Positions 10,701 through 20,158 of a stretch of 64,000 nt of DNA are shown here, one piece after another (within the stretch, counting starts at the first letter, position 1; each line of letters opens with the position of its first letter). The translations under genes were made by a program, and so were the position numbers. This stretch comes from Melastoma dodecandrum (Eukaryota > Streptophyta > Magnoliopsida > Myrtales > Melastomataceae). The DNA is taken from contig JARUPY010000537.1 of assembly GCA_029817715.1 (NCBI GenBank), positions 806,001 through 870,000 on the forward strand, written 5' to 3'. The notes below the pieces were generated by a model, which did not search any database, was not told the origin of the DNA, and worked only from the letters and a program-made list of their open reading frames with translations.

Positions 10701-11198
10701 AGCACAGGAGAAGCCCCTTTTTCGCTGGTATATGGGCAAGATGTTGTCCTACCTATTGAGATTCGATACAAGTCGCTCAGGGTAGCTCATCCTGACTTGC
10801 AAGACGAGGCAATGTACCTCGCTTTAGAAGAATTGGAGAAAAAGCGACTCGACGTAATAGACCGACTTGAGGTACATAAGCAAAGAATTGCTAGATACTA
10901 TAATAAAAAGGTTGTCCATAAGCGCTTCAAAGTGGGCGACTTGGTATGGAAGATGATCCTACCCCTTAAATCAAAAGACCAAGTCTTGGGTAAGTGGTCT
11001 CCTAATTGGGAAGGTCCATATGAAGTGTGCGAGACATACTCATCTAATACGTATCGACTTATGACCAGAGAAGGAGATAGGCATCCATTGAAGGTCAATG
11101 GTAAATATCTTAAATCCTACTGCGCGACTATCTGGGAAGCTCATCATAAAATCCTAAGACAAAGGACTCCATTAATTTGGGAAGCGCTTAATTCCTAA
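7629..11198 (+). CDS. pol: Pol polyprotein: RT, RNase H, archaeal-type RNase H, integrase
   Basis: The open frame codes for 1189 residues. Reverse transcriptase covers about residues 160-345, with the catalytic motif YIDD at 320-323. A first RNase H-like segment follows (about 440-590) and looks degenerate at its first acidic position (YVAATES). A second RNase H (about 600-740) has WFDGSS, YEAL and GDSQLV motifs and matches the archaeal-type domain of Tat elements. Integrase shows an H/C zinc-binding segment (GCQECQKHG) and D, D and E residues in LDIIGE, VVDNGT and GQAEATN. A GPYEV C-terminal motif follows; no chromodomain is visible. It copies the element RNA into DNA and inserts it. The ATG at 7629 lies inside gag, so synthesis by a +1 shift or by internal initiation is possible; I cannot tell which. 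Confidence 0.93.
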   Translation: MEAKRTTAQTTTREKRLRAKRALRRSWSPIDSYMKGCMDSEEKGHAVADILQRLQKHVRTTRKVGCQIGNVDFEIRPCNNVDTNLGGVQSRESLMMPCDSLVGVNLGEASSPRIVFISSSMNKELFHSIKATLEEFKDCFAWDYTEMPGLDRRLVEHKLPIKTGFKPVQQAPRRMTHEVTQAVFEEVKKLFKAGYIRTSRYTEWISSIVPVIKKNGKIRVCIDFRDLNRATPKDEYPMPIADDLVDKTAGHQIMSFMDGFSGYNQIFLAKADIHKTAFRCPLGIFEWVVMPFGLKNAGATYQRAMNAIFDALISKTVEVYIDDIVVKSRDEKSHVNDLRNAFIQMRKHQLKLNPLKCAFGVRAGHFLGFLVHQRGIEVDQNKVNAIQRLNPPSNKKQLQAFLGRVNYLRRFIGNVAGRTEVFSTLLKAKGNFVWSDKHQKAFEGLKEYLMKPPVLAPPRIGKPYLLYVAATESVIGAMLAQETEDKTERAVYYLSRQLTATEKRYTIKEKLCLSVFYAVKKLRHYIGSQEVHVIAKSPVIKYFFESPLLTGRISKWSLVLSAYDLRFKPQQSVKGQALADFLVNHDPSTSIDQEEFLEDVWQAWFDGSSAKSGVGIGLHVLSPLGKDVRLAYRLSATHTNNATEYEALITLLKELLALGARKARVMGDSQLVINQMNGDSLCQEKLAPYHQVARRLVERFEVITFLFVGREENTIANDLAQKASGYKAKRGSDCIPEIASHLAPQGDAFTLNIMTSDKDWRRPITDFLSDPTQKASQRIKTQALSYTLIDGVLYRKTKEGVLLRCVDLDEATPIMLETHQGLCGSHQSGTKMSWTIQRHGFYWPSMLKNCIEMARGCQECQKHGPVTRAPASDLVSVIKSWPFRSWALDIIGEIHPHSSKGDAYILVATDYFTKWVEAQVYRKIDHKEVIDFLRSSIIYRFGIPQNIVVDNGTVFNNEKVREFAAEFSFSITNSTPYYPQSNGQAEATNKLIKNNIQKMVGANPRKWHELLQDTLWALRVTKRDSTGEAPFSLVYGQDVVLPIEIRYKSLRVAHPDLQDEAMYLALEELEKKRLDVIDRLEVHKQRIARYYNKKVVHKRFKVGDLVWKMILPLKSKDQVLGKWSPNWEGPYEVCETYSSNTYRLMTREGDRHPLKVNGKYLKSYCATIWEAHHKILRQRTPLIWEALNS

Positions 11199-11331
11199 GA
11201 AAATCGCGTTAGGCCTCAGTAACGCTGTTTGGAAGAATGAATTTAGCGTAGTGGGCAGGAATTCATTCGAGACATAAGACACTTGATTTGTTCAGTAAAG
11301 CAAAAAATAATCGAGTTGCATTGTTCTTTGG

Positions 11332-14300
11332 TTACAAGTCTAGACTCCATGACCCGCCAACTTCTCTAAAATCGAGGACAAGGGATTTACGAGCTCGTCG
11401 CTTCGCGTTCACCTTGTTTCGCTGGGCATAAAGGTCGACGACCTTTTCTCTATCCTTCTCAGCGTTGGCCTCCAGCTCCTCGATTTCTTGAGTATTGATC
11501 GACGCAAGCTGCCGAGTCAGGTCATTCTTCAGGTTCGTATAGAACTCTATCTGTCTCTCTGCCTCGGTCAGCTTCTCTTGCACATCGACCAAATGTTGGC
11601 GGGCGTCCTGTGCAGCTTTAGAGGCCTGCCCTCGAGCATCATTGATCGACCGAATCTTCGAGTCGGTCAAGTCGTAGGCGAGCAGGTCGGCGTAGTAATC
11701 CTTCCAGCGAGTCCAATACGTCGACCTGAAGCTCTTGCAGGCCCCCAGTATTTCGTCCGTCACCCGAGGGGATGCCTCGATCTCCTTCAACAGCTTCTGC
11801 ATCTTCTCAAACTCGTCGACGTTTAAGGGATCAATGAGCAGAAGTCGGCAGAATTCGTCAATGTCCTGATGAAGCTTCACCCATGGGTCGACAGTCGAGG
11901 TCGCTGCAGCAGGAGCCTGCAGAATAAGAAATGAAATGTTGCTAAGACACAATGTCCCAAACAGTCAACACCTCCATGCAATCAAATACTTACCTCTGAA
12001 GGTAGTAAATCCTCAGAACTTTCGCCTGAAGAAGTGGAGGGAGTAGGAGCCTTCTTGCGACCAGCAGTCGTCTTCACTCTCTTCGGGCGAGCCTGTGAAG
12101 TGTCACGGTTAGAATCGTGATAACAACGCCATACTTTGTGAGAAAGAAGAACACATACCATTGGTGGTGCAGGAGTGGGGGCTGAAGAAGAAGGGACGCC
12201 TTGTTCTTCCTCCTCTCGCATCGGCTGAGGTAGTGCCCCCTCCCGCGTCGACCGAGTTGAAGGATCGACTGAAACCATAGCGGTCCCTTCTTGTAGCAAG
12301 GCTTCAGGAGCCTGCTCTTCCTAGAGTGGAGTGTAATAAAACTAAAGTTCATGTATGAACTAGGGTAATATATCCTAGCAGGGAGTCGAGCTCACCTCGG
12401 CGGTCGAAGCCGTTGCACCCGTCTCGAACGCAACCAGAGTAGGCTGGTCACCACCTCCGGTTGACGCTTCGCCCTAGGCAATATAGTGCGGGTTAGATAC
12501 AGAAGCTCAGGATGAATTAGAACCAGTAGAGTCATACCTCTGTAGCCGCTCCTCGAGCGACATCGACCGTCGCTAAGGTCGCAGGTACAATAGCAGATGA
12601 TGAGCTCACTGGGGCCACCGCTGTTGGTGACCTCGAAGAAGAAGTCGCCGCTACGGTAGTCGGCGACTTGGGAAGAGGAGCCGCCACTGAAGCTGGTACC
12701 TTCACCAATCTCCTCCTCTGGGATAGAGACATCTCCTCAAGATCTCCTTTCTCGGCCGCCTTGCGCTTTGGAGCAGCCTTAGGTCGAGCCTTAGCAGGGT
12801 CACCTGCGGTTGTTTCCCTGGAGCTCGCCACCTTAGCTTTCCCCTTGCCAGTCGACTTGAGTCTAGAAGGAGCGGGGGCAAGGGGAGCCTTAGGCTTTCC
12901 AGAGCCCTGAGGCATCATTGATCCTGAAAAGGAGAAAGCTCACGATTAATACTAAGAACCCAATACTCTTAAAGTAAAGCTAAGCCTTTACCTCTCGCTT
13001 TGATATGTGCGTCGCCCATGTAAAAGTCAGGTTCCTTGGAGACCTCCAAGAAATGCATCAAAGCCCGCAGCTCTTCATAAGTAGTCGACCACAGCACAGT
13101 GAAGAATTGCGTGGCGAAACAGGCAGAAGTACCAGATGGGAATTCTATCTGGGAGAGCTGCGCCTTGCTGTTGAGCAAGTCGAGGGTCTTCGGGGAGATC
13201 GGCTTGCACGAAATCCTCTTCATCCTATCCCCGCATAAGCCACCGGTAGGGTCAGCAAGTGGAACCGCTACGCCCTGGATGAACCCAAACTGCCTTGCAC
13301 ACAGCTGAGGGTTATAGGCTTCAAAGGTCAGGTAGCCGTCGAAGATGACTGGTAGGTCCCTGCGGGTCAATACCCCATTCCAGAAGCCATGAGCAGCTTG
13401 GAGCTTAATTTCCTGAGCAAATGTCTTGCCACCTGGAAAGGGTCCCCAGTTGCGTCGATCTGCCCTGCCGAAGTCGACGATGTGCTTCATGTGGCCAGTG
13501 ACCGATGTCATAAGCCATTGATCCTTCCGCTGGCAGCACTGCTCCAAGATGGTCTCCCCATAATAGGCCGACTCGAGGGGCGAAGCAGGGCCCTTGAACC
13601 CAGTCAATCCTGGCATCCACATAGCTGACCAAAGGTGAACTAACCAAAGCAATCCTCCTGCTGGATGTTTTGGAAACGGCTTGATCTGAGTCGTCGCTCT
13701 GTCCAGATCATGGTAAAGAAGACCCAAAATGAAGGGGGCCCAAGAGATTTCTTCATTGGTCTCCCTCAGAAAGTTGGCCACTGGATAAGAAGTGTGGCTG
13801 ACCTTCTTCCCTGGGAAGCAATAGACAAACTTGCTTAACCAAGTGCTGAGGAACTCGACCTCTTCCCGGGCGCCAAAGCATTCGGTCGACAATTTCTCAT
13901 CTGGCTCTTTGCCTGCTGAGGCCATTTTCAAATGCCTGCTTACCACCTCCATGTACTGAAGGGCGCCCTTCGGATTAATATCGCCTGCCAGGGAGTATTG
14001 GCGAACAGGGAGGCTATTGACTTTGCACCTGGCCAAAATCTTCACATCTGCCAAGGTAATAGACATGGGACCCTCCGGGAAATAGAAGCAATTGACTGAG
14101 GAGTTCCAGAAAGGCAGCATAGCCGAGCAGACTCTAGGATCACAGTTCTTGTCTGCCACGGACATCCTAAAGAACCTCAGAATTTTCTGACTCCTAAACC
14201 TCTCTGTGAAGTGCTCCTCCCACATCTCGAGCCATTCCACCATCTCAGATTTAGACGAAGAAGGAAAACACAGGAAGGATCCCTGACCTTCCCAGTTGAG

Positions 14301-14498
14301 GGGATCGACGAAGTTGGGATGGCAGATCGGGATGGGCTTCTCGGTGACGAGATAGTTGAGCGGCACTGTCCCCGGGAAGAGACGCTCCGGCAGGATGGGT
14401 CCGAGGGTGACGCCCGATCCCTGATCCTCTGTGACCGGAATGGGTCCGGTTGGCCCCGCACGCTGATTATGGACCTCGAAAGCCTGGAAAGTCGACAT
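11332..14498 (-). CDS. Six-exon antisense gene of the Tat element, plant mobile domain-like protein
   Basis: On the minus strand six exons join in frame: 12992-14498, 12538-12923, 12396-12473, 12159-12320, 11994-12092 and 11332-11916. All five introns are GT-AG and total coding length is 2817 bases, or 938 residues plus stop. Exon 1 codes for a globular part that resembles the plant mobile domain family (GPMSITLADVKIL; a segment with FLSTWLSKFVY; later YPVANFLRE). Exons 2-5 code for a basic, Ala/Pro/Ser-rich linker with nuclear-signal-like clusters (RRRLVK, RPKRVK). Exon 6 is rich in Glu, Lys and Leu and probably forms a coiled coil. A TATA box lies 136 bases upstream. The gene is convergent with pol, 133 bases away. 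Extra antisense frames are known in Tat elements and their function is unknown. Family assignment is by eye. Confidence 0.8.
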
Positions 14499-14633
14499 CT
14501 TTTTAAGGATCGGAAGAGTGTTAAGGAGGAAGACGAAGAGTTTTCCGGGAAGCGAGGGTTTTCTAGTTTCTTGGAGAAGATGAAGAAGTGTTGAGCAAGG
14601 AAGAAAAGTGCGGGAAAAGGACGATGACTCTCC

Positions 14634-14641
14634 TTTATATA
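14634..14641 (-). promoter_or_regulatory. TATA box of the antisense gene
   Basis: TATATAAA on the minus strand, in the context CCCTATATAAAGGAG, lies 136 bases upstream of the ATG at 14498. It is inside the element, just before the polypurine tract, and points away from the 3' LTR. The copy in unit B (about 25930-25937) is unchanged. Confidence 0.7.
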
Positions 14642-14681
14642 GGGTATGATTTTTGCTGAGTCGGCGTAGCCAACCCAGCAT

Positions 14682-14691
14682 AAAAGGGGGG
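14682..14691 (+). other. Polypurine tract
   Basis: AAAAGGGGGG lies four bases before the 3' LTR, the position where plus-strand DNA synthesis is primed in LTR retrotransposons. An identical copy precedes the LTR in unit B. Confidence 0.8.
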
Positions 14692-14695
14692 CTTA

Positions 14696-15701
14696 TGTTG
14701 ACATGGCAATTAATTCTGGGCCTGGGTTTAGAACAGAAACCCAGTAATCCCTCAAGTCATACTCCGAGTCGGCCCAAGATACAGTCGTCTAGGCCGATTC
14801 ATGACGAAGTCAACTAGGTCGACTCATGACAAAGTCGACTAGGTCGACTCATGACAAAGTCGACTAGGTCGACTCATGACGAAGTCGACTAGGTCGACTT
14901 ATGAACGGGGTCGACTAGGTCGACTCACAATGAAGGAGTATGGTGATCAAAGTCAACCAAGATGACTCAACAGTAGCTAGGCCTACTAGTAGGGCCAAGT
15001 CGACGGAATTCCGGATAAGTCGACCAAGTCGGTCGTAGTCTGTACAGTCAAGTCGACAGGGTTGGAATAAATTTATCACATTTGTTAAGGATCGTAACTG
15101 ATCCTATTATCCAGGAACGTGATCCCAAAGATCAAGGAGGTTGTTCAAACACTCCCACGATGTTAGGGATCACGATCTGCAATACGATCTATCTGTTACG
15201 TGTTAAACACGTACAAATCCTCTATAAATAGCAAAGAATATTTCAAGACAAAGACACGACCACACACAGCCAAAACACTGAAGTTTGTTCGTCAACTTTA
15301 GGAAATTAGATACCTCGACCCGGTTTGTAGGTCAACCTCCCTCCGCCAGCAGAGTGAGCTCGTAGGGCCTTTGCCGTCAACCCCCTCCAGCGACACCACC
15401 GACGGAGTGAGCTCGTAGGGCCTTCGTCACAGCCTCCCGCCAGCGACCACCACCGACGGAGCGAGCTTCTAAGGCCTTTGTCACAAGTTCTTCACCGTCA
15501 CGGATTTCCACATCGTCATCAATACTTGCGCTCTTTTTCCATTTTTTAATGGCTGTAAGCCCTGTTCCCTTTATTCATTAAGATTGTAAGACTTGCATTT
15601 GATTTCAATAAAATTGTGCATCTTCTTACTGGCGACCACAATATAACTACCGTGAGTCCATTGCCAAATATTTCCAACGTGATCCGTTTCGTGCGTGAAC
15701 A
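14696..15701 (+). repeat. 3' LTR of the Tat element
   Basis: 1006 bp, TGTTGAC...GTGAACA, with one more 25-bp repeat unit than the 5' LTR (array at 14800-14925). Differences from the 5' LTR are C/T or G/A in every case I saw. It is followed by the target duplication CGATG at 15702-15706. Confidence 0.93.
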
Positions 15702-15706
15702 CGATG
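15702..15706. repeat. Target site duplication CGATG, right
   Basis: Matches 2772-2776. The following GCATCATATATCTCATGCTG continues the unit sequence found uninterrupted at about 54983 in unit C. Confidence 0.9.
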
Positions 15707-16015
15707 GCATCATATATATCTCATGCTGATCTTTTAAGGGTGATAGATCATAGGTACTGAAATCGGCGGGGTAAGCTCGAAGATTAATGGTGGCGATTTC
15801 TTCTTCAGAGACCACAAACGATTAGTCATAATGGTAGACAGATCCGACGACATTGTGGTCCAAATCATGAGATTCAGATGCACAACTACTCCTTGTGTCG
15901 ACAACATAGCGGCTGATTAATTCAGTACCACCTTTTTCCAGCTTGTTTGACGATTTTCTTGATATTTCTTTCTCTCCTGCCAGTCTCTGAAGGGCGAGAA
16001 TTAATGCTTTTGTTA
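15707..16015 (-). pseudogene. Gene fragment split by the retrotransposon (unit A)
   Basis: The minus strand reads as an exon-like frame after an acceptor CGCCCTTCAG, giving KSSNKLEKGGTELISRY, then a stop, then a further open stretch with SEEEIATINLRAYPADF. In unit C the same frame continues another 40 residues to a stop at 54866, whereas here it is interrupted by the LTR insertion. Its continuation lies left of the element (2690-2776), where it carries a stop. I do not recognise the protein. Equivalent relics are at 27002-27310 and 54866-55290. Confidence 0.4.
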
Positions 16016-16214
16016 TCTATTTATTTATTTTTAGTTGTCTTTGTGTTTTTTTAATCTCTAATATCAATCCTAAAATAAAGAGAGTCGATAAGTGCTTCGA
16101 TTTGATTTGTCATTAAAGATTACGACATAAATAGATGGAAAAAAAATAAAAGATTCAGACATGAAATTATCTCCTCCTTTAAATCATATTATTTCATAAT
16201 TTTTATTTTTATTT

Positions 16215-17767
16215 TCAACAATTAGGTCCTCCGGGTCCACCGAAGAGGACGAAGTATCCAAAGTTGTCAGTCATTCCAAGGTTGTTCAGGCCATAGCAGT
16301 TTTTATTGTCCAAAACCTCGTCTATTTCGTAGTCAAAGGGCGCGCGGAATTCCGAATAATTTCCGGAGAACATTATCTTGTTCATGAAGGCAGCGTGCCT
16401 CTCATCTCTGTCCGGCTTGTACCCGCTTCCCATCGGGGGACTCGTGCCTTGCCCATGCACCGTGATTCCTCCGAAAGACAGATTTGCCGCACCGCCCGCC
16501 ATCTGAGGAAACAGTTCTTTTGGCCAGTATCCAGCTTGCCTTTCTTCGTTTCCAATTCCAAAACTCAGTATCCAATTCTTAGTGATGGGATCCTGCAAAA
16601 ACGCACAATATCCAATTCTTAGTTAGGGTTTTCTTTGTAAAGCTATAAAACATTACTCGAGACACATTACCTGGGTAATGTGAACATCAACTTGCTGCTG
16701 AATTCCCCCGTAATCCGAAGTCCTATTAAAAACATCTCCGAGAACTATTCCCTTATCTGTCTGAATGAAACCGGGGCAACGAATATCATAGCATCCTGTC
16801 GATCCTTCCCCTGGATAGAAGTCACTCTTTGAAGAGCGTGAATGAAAAATTATAATATGATACAATAATATGAAACAATTACCTTCCAAAAGGTAAAAAG
16901 ATGTGCATTATCATCTCCATATACCGCCGGAGAAACCTGTGGTTGCAATGTCGATTGATGTCATTGAAAAATATAGATTACGTAAATTATTATGTAAGGA
17001 AGGAAACTTACTGCCCATCCGATGTAAATACCATTAGTATCGCCTGTTTCAGGGCCACTAGCTAACCGAATCACGGATGCACTGAATTGGTCGCCCTTAC
17101 ACTCTGGAGACCAAATGTTTATCACTGCTTTGGCACCGTAGTAGTGCTCTCCGTAGTAGCGATTTCGGACAAGTTCTATTCCCGCACGCTGAATGATGTT
17201 TTATGGAATAAAAACCGGCATGTATTGACAAGATAAAAAAAAATAGTGACAGAAAGGGAATTCGGACACCTCCTATATACTTTCAGTTTTGTTGAATAAT
17301 GCTTGTGTATTATATGTCCTACAAGAAAACTTACACTGGTACGACCGGCGAAAGGTTGAGCAAAGGCTGAATCTAAGCGCGGAAGTAATTTCTCTCTGAT
17401 TAAATCTTTTTTAGTTGTTCTGAGGATCGGTATCTTCCCATCAGGGCATCCTTGTCCAAAAGAGAAGATACTCGCTGCGCCGCTTTCCGCTTTCGAAGAT
17501 GAATCACCCATCTGCATCATGGAATTGTCCCTATGAATTTTTATAATGATGCGAAGGAAACAAACAAATTGAATAAATAAAAACCTGAATTTTGTGATCC
17601 TTCAACAGAGGATGATCTAGAGCTGGCTGTTTGAATATGTCGACGCAGTCTATCACTTTTCCTGATGTCGTCAACACCTCATCTTCGAGTGGGCGGAGTT
17701 CATGACTTTGAAGAAACGAAGCAATGAACAATAGAACAAACAGAGCATATGCCTTGTTCAAATCCAT
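16215..17767 (-). CDS. Neprosin-family protein, copy A (one-base deletion at exon 5)
   Basis: Six minus-strand exons: 17585-17767, 17335-17511, 17012-17188, 16883-16936, exon 5 ending at 16671, and 16215-16592, all phase 0. Exon 1 codes for a signal peptide (MDLNKAYALFVLLFIASF) and the start of the neprosin activation-peptide domain; the rest is the neprosin (DUF239) domain, with YGDDNAHLFTFW, STGCYDIRCPGF and AGYWPKELF. Neprosins are secreted glutamic peptidases. The two active-site glutamates expected in IEAGW- and WGGEV-type motifs read IYIGW and FGGIT here, so activity is doubtful. Copy A has CCCC at 16807-16810 where B and C have CCCCC. With the acceptor used in B and C (exon from 16810) the frame is lost; an acceptor at 16827 would keep it but leaves a 56-nt intron. 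It may be a pseudogene. Confidence 0.75.
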
Positions 17768-18742
17768 GGCTCCCTTTTAAACCACAATACAAAAAAGGTG
17801 TGTATTTATTTATATATTGGAAAGCAATTGGATAATCTATAATCTTTTGACATTGCCATTCGAGATTCGAATGTCTTAAATTTACATGGTTGTTTAGGGT
17901 AAGAAAAGAAATATGGTTCATTTATGGCTTAAAATATCCTTTCCGCCAAAAAAATATTCTAAATAAACAAATAAGTCAATAACTTTATTCTTCCAACATA
18001 AAGACTAATTTGGTTTTTTATTTTCTTTTTCTGAATCCAAATTTAGAAAAAAAAAATTATTTCCCTCAATTATTATTTTTATTCAATGAGATTAAACTTT
18101 TGGGATTGATTTGGACGACATGATTTGATAGTTTTTTGTACAATAATTGATTCCGCCTATTAATGTTTGTCATATTAGCCAGAAATACAAATGGCGAATG
18201 TTTTTTTAACCAATTTATGTATTAATCTTATAAAAATAAATAAATTATGGCTTTTTTTGTTTGTATAAACGATTCATTTCTTCATAGTAATTTTTTTAAT
18301 TAATTGAATAACTAATTAAGCAGTATCACAAAAGCCACGAGTAATTCCCATATCACATCCATATGCGTATTTATTTATTTATTTATTCACATATCAATTT
18401 TTTAATTATAAATATTGGTCTGGTGAGGAATATGTTCTAATTCATTAGATTGGTCAGTTTCGGAGCTTCGATGGTCCAGAAGTGGTAATAAATCAATATT
18501 GTTATATAATTAGAAAGAAGCACAAGCACCAGTTCATCCACCTCCTCACCATGTCTGGAGTCCTCCTCCGAGAACGAGTCGGACTGTCGGCCTGTACAAA
18601 TCCTTGGCAATGCAGGTCGAAACATTGGGAATAAGTAATCAGAAATCCCAGTGAGCTTAACCGATGATGAAATGTATATGAGATGAGTGGAAAAGACGCG
18701 GGCTATTGTCTCGAATACATTATGTGGCTGTTTATTTGTTCC
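17768..18742. other. AT-rich upstream region of neprosin copy A
   Basis: Long A and T runs and TTTA repeats (18369-18388) are present; no credible gene was seen. A 62-codon minus frame at 18437-18625 is conserved in all three units but has no family signature or convincing splice context. The region is duplicated at 29064-30037 and 57035-58007. Confidence 0.5.
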
Positions 18743-19088
18743 TAGGATCGGGATCGTCCCATCAGGGCATCCTTATCCAAAAGAGAAGATACCCGCTGTG
18801 GTGCTTCGTCTTTTGAAGAGGAATAACCAATCTGCATCAACAGAGGATGGATGATCTGGAGCCTGCGGTTTGTATATGTTGACGCAGTCTCTCACTTTTC
18901 CCGATGTTTTCTGCAATGAACACGACCTTCATCACTTCTATGTCAAATAGACGTGGTTTATTCAAGACTGTCTGGCATCGATCGAACACTTCGTCTTCGT
19001 GTGTATGATCTTGGCGGAGTTCATGACTTTGATGAAAGGACTATGAACAACACAACAAACACGGCATATATGACTTGTTCAAATCCAT
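18743..19088 (-). pseudogene. Truncated neprosin 5' relic, unit A
   Basis: The minus strand repeats, in damaged form, exons 1 and 2 of the neighbouring neprosin gene: an ATG at 19088 followed by a DLNK-like start, the CVDI-like activation-peptide part, and the CPDGKI-like part of exon 2. Intron 1 is largely missing, about 110 unrelated bases split exon 1, and nothing after exon 2 remains. The AT-rich leader upstream (19100-19200) also matches the leader of the intact gene. The damage is identical in units B and C, so it predates all three. Confidence 0.8.
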
Positions 19089-20158
19089 GTCTCCTTTCTA
19101 CACTACTCTAAAAGAAAAATGTGTATATTCATTTATCTATTGGAAAGCAATTGGATGATCTGTAATCTTTTGACATTATGGATTCGAGATTCCAATATTT
19201 TAAATTTTTACACTTATGATGGTTGTTTAGGGTTTAAAAAAAAAAAAGATATATGGTCCATTCCTCCTTTTTGTAGCTACATAAAAACACAAACATTACT
19301 TTTTTTTCTCAATCCAAATTTAGAAAAACATATCCCCACAATTAATTGGATTTATTTTTTGAAACTAGCTGCCTGATTCATCCATTAAATGTTTTGAAGT
19401 TATTTCACTTCAATATGCCATTGCTATAATTATTTTATTTTAATTTTAGAACCTCATATTTTAAAAGTATAAAATAAATAAATAAACTGTCTTATCCATC
19501 TTAAGCTAAAAGCTACAATTAAATTAATTTTATTCATATTAATATTTTTTTCCCTTTTGAATGGGCACATGCGCACCCAACTGTTATGACATTTAATTAT
19601 AATATTTTTTACCCTACCTTATTACAAAATAATTATTTCAATAATCACAGCTCCAAAACACATTAATAATTAATTATTCCTCTCGATTTATTTATAAAAA
19701 GAAAATGGGAAACAAGCTATAAATCGCCCGGGGAGATTCAACCCCGTCATTGTTGCTAGCTATGTAATTTATTAAAAATAAACATGAAATAAAGATATAT
19801 ATGTAATTCATTTCTTTGGGGACTAAGTTATTATTGCCAAGGGAACACAAAAATTCTTTTTAGGAAGGAAACAAGGTGCTGAGGGACGACTTGCACAGTC
19901 GGATTTTGACAAGGGGAGGTGGACATTGTCGGGCAATGTAAGGAAAGGGGTTTCTTCCCTTTGGCAGACGACCAGCGGCATTTTGTTGAGGTTGAAGTAA
20001 ATGTAGGAGCACTCTTTGTCCATTAGACTGATCGTGACATAAATTAACCATGTTAATTAAAACACTAGACAAGACAGAGCTACACTGATCATCGACATTA
20101 AGTACATCTCATTCTCAGCTACACATCAACCAATGATAAACTACTACCGTAACCGGTT
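19089..20158. other. AT-rich spacer, no gene
   Basis: AT-rich DNA with oligo-A and oligo-T runs. A 66-codon minus frame at 19823-20023 is present in all three units, but I see no signature or homology; it could be the 3' untranslated part of the next minus-strand gene. Repeated at 30386-31456 and 58356-59424. Confidence 0.5.

Larger units (their letters stand above)
2777..15701 (+). mobile_element. Near-intact Tat-lineage Ty3/gypsy LTR retrotransposon (12.9 kb)
   Basis: The element is bounded by LTRs that begin TGTTGACATGG and end GTGAACA, flanked by CGATG on both sides. Inside are, in order, a primer-binding-site candidate, gag with a protease (3785-7750), pol (7629-11198), a spliced gene on the opposite strand (11332-14498), a polypurine tract and the 3' LTR. 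The order RT, degenerate RNase H, second archaeal-type RNase H, integrase, with no chromodomain, is the known hallmark of the Tat lineage. Both sense frames are open. The two LTRs differ by about 13 substitutions counted by eye, all transitions, plus one 25-bp repeat unit, so the insertion is young but not brand new. No frame-breaking mutation was found, so it may still be autonomous. Confidence 0.93.

Noticed and set aside
9400..11198. Chromodomain at the end of pol
   Set aside because: After the GPYEV motif the sequence ends without any chromodomain-like aromatic cage; the archaeal-type RNase H supports Tat instead.
13005..13308. Plus-strand frames inside the antisense gene
   Set aside because: They lie opposite exon 1 of the spliced minus-strand gene and share no features with gag or pol.
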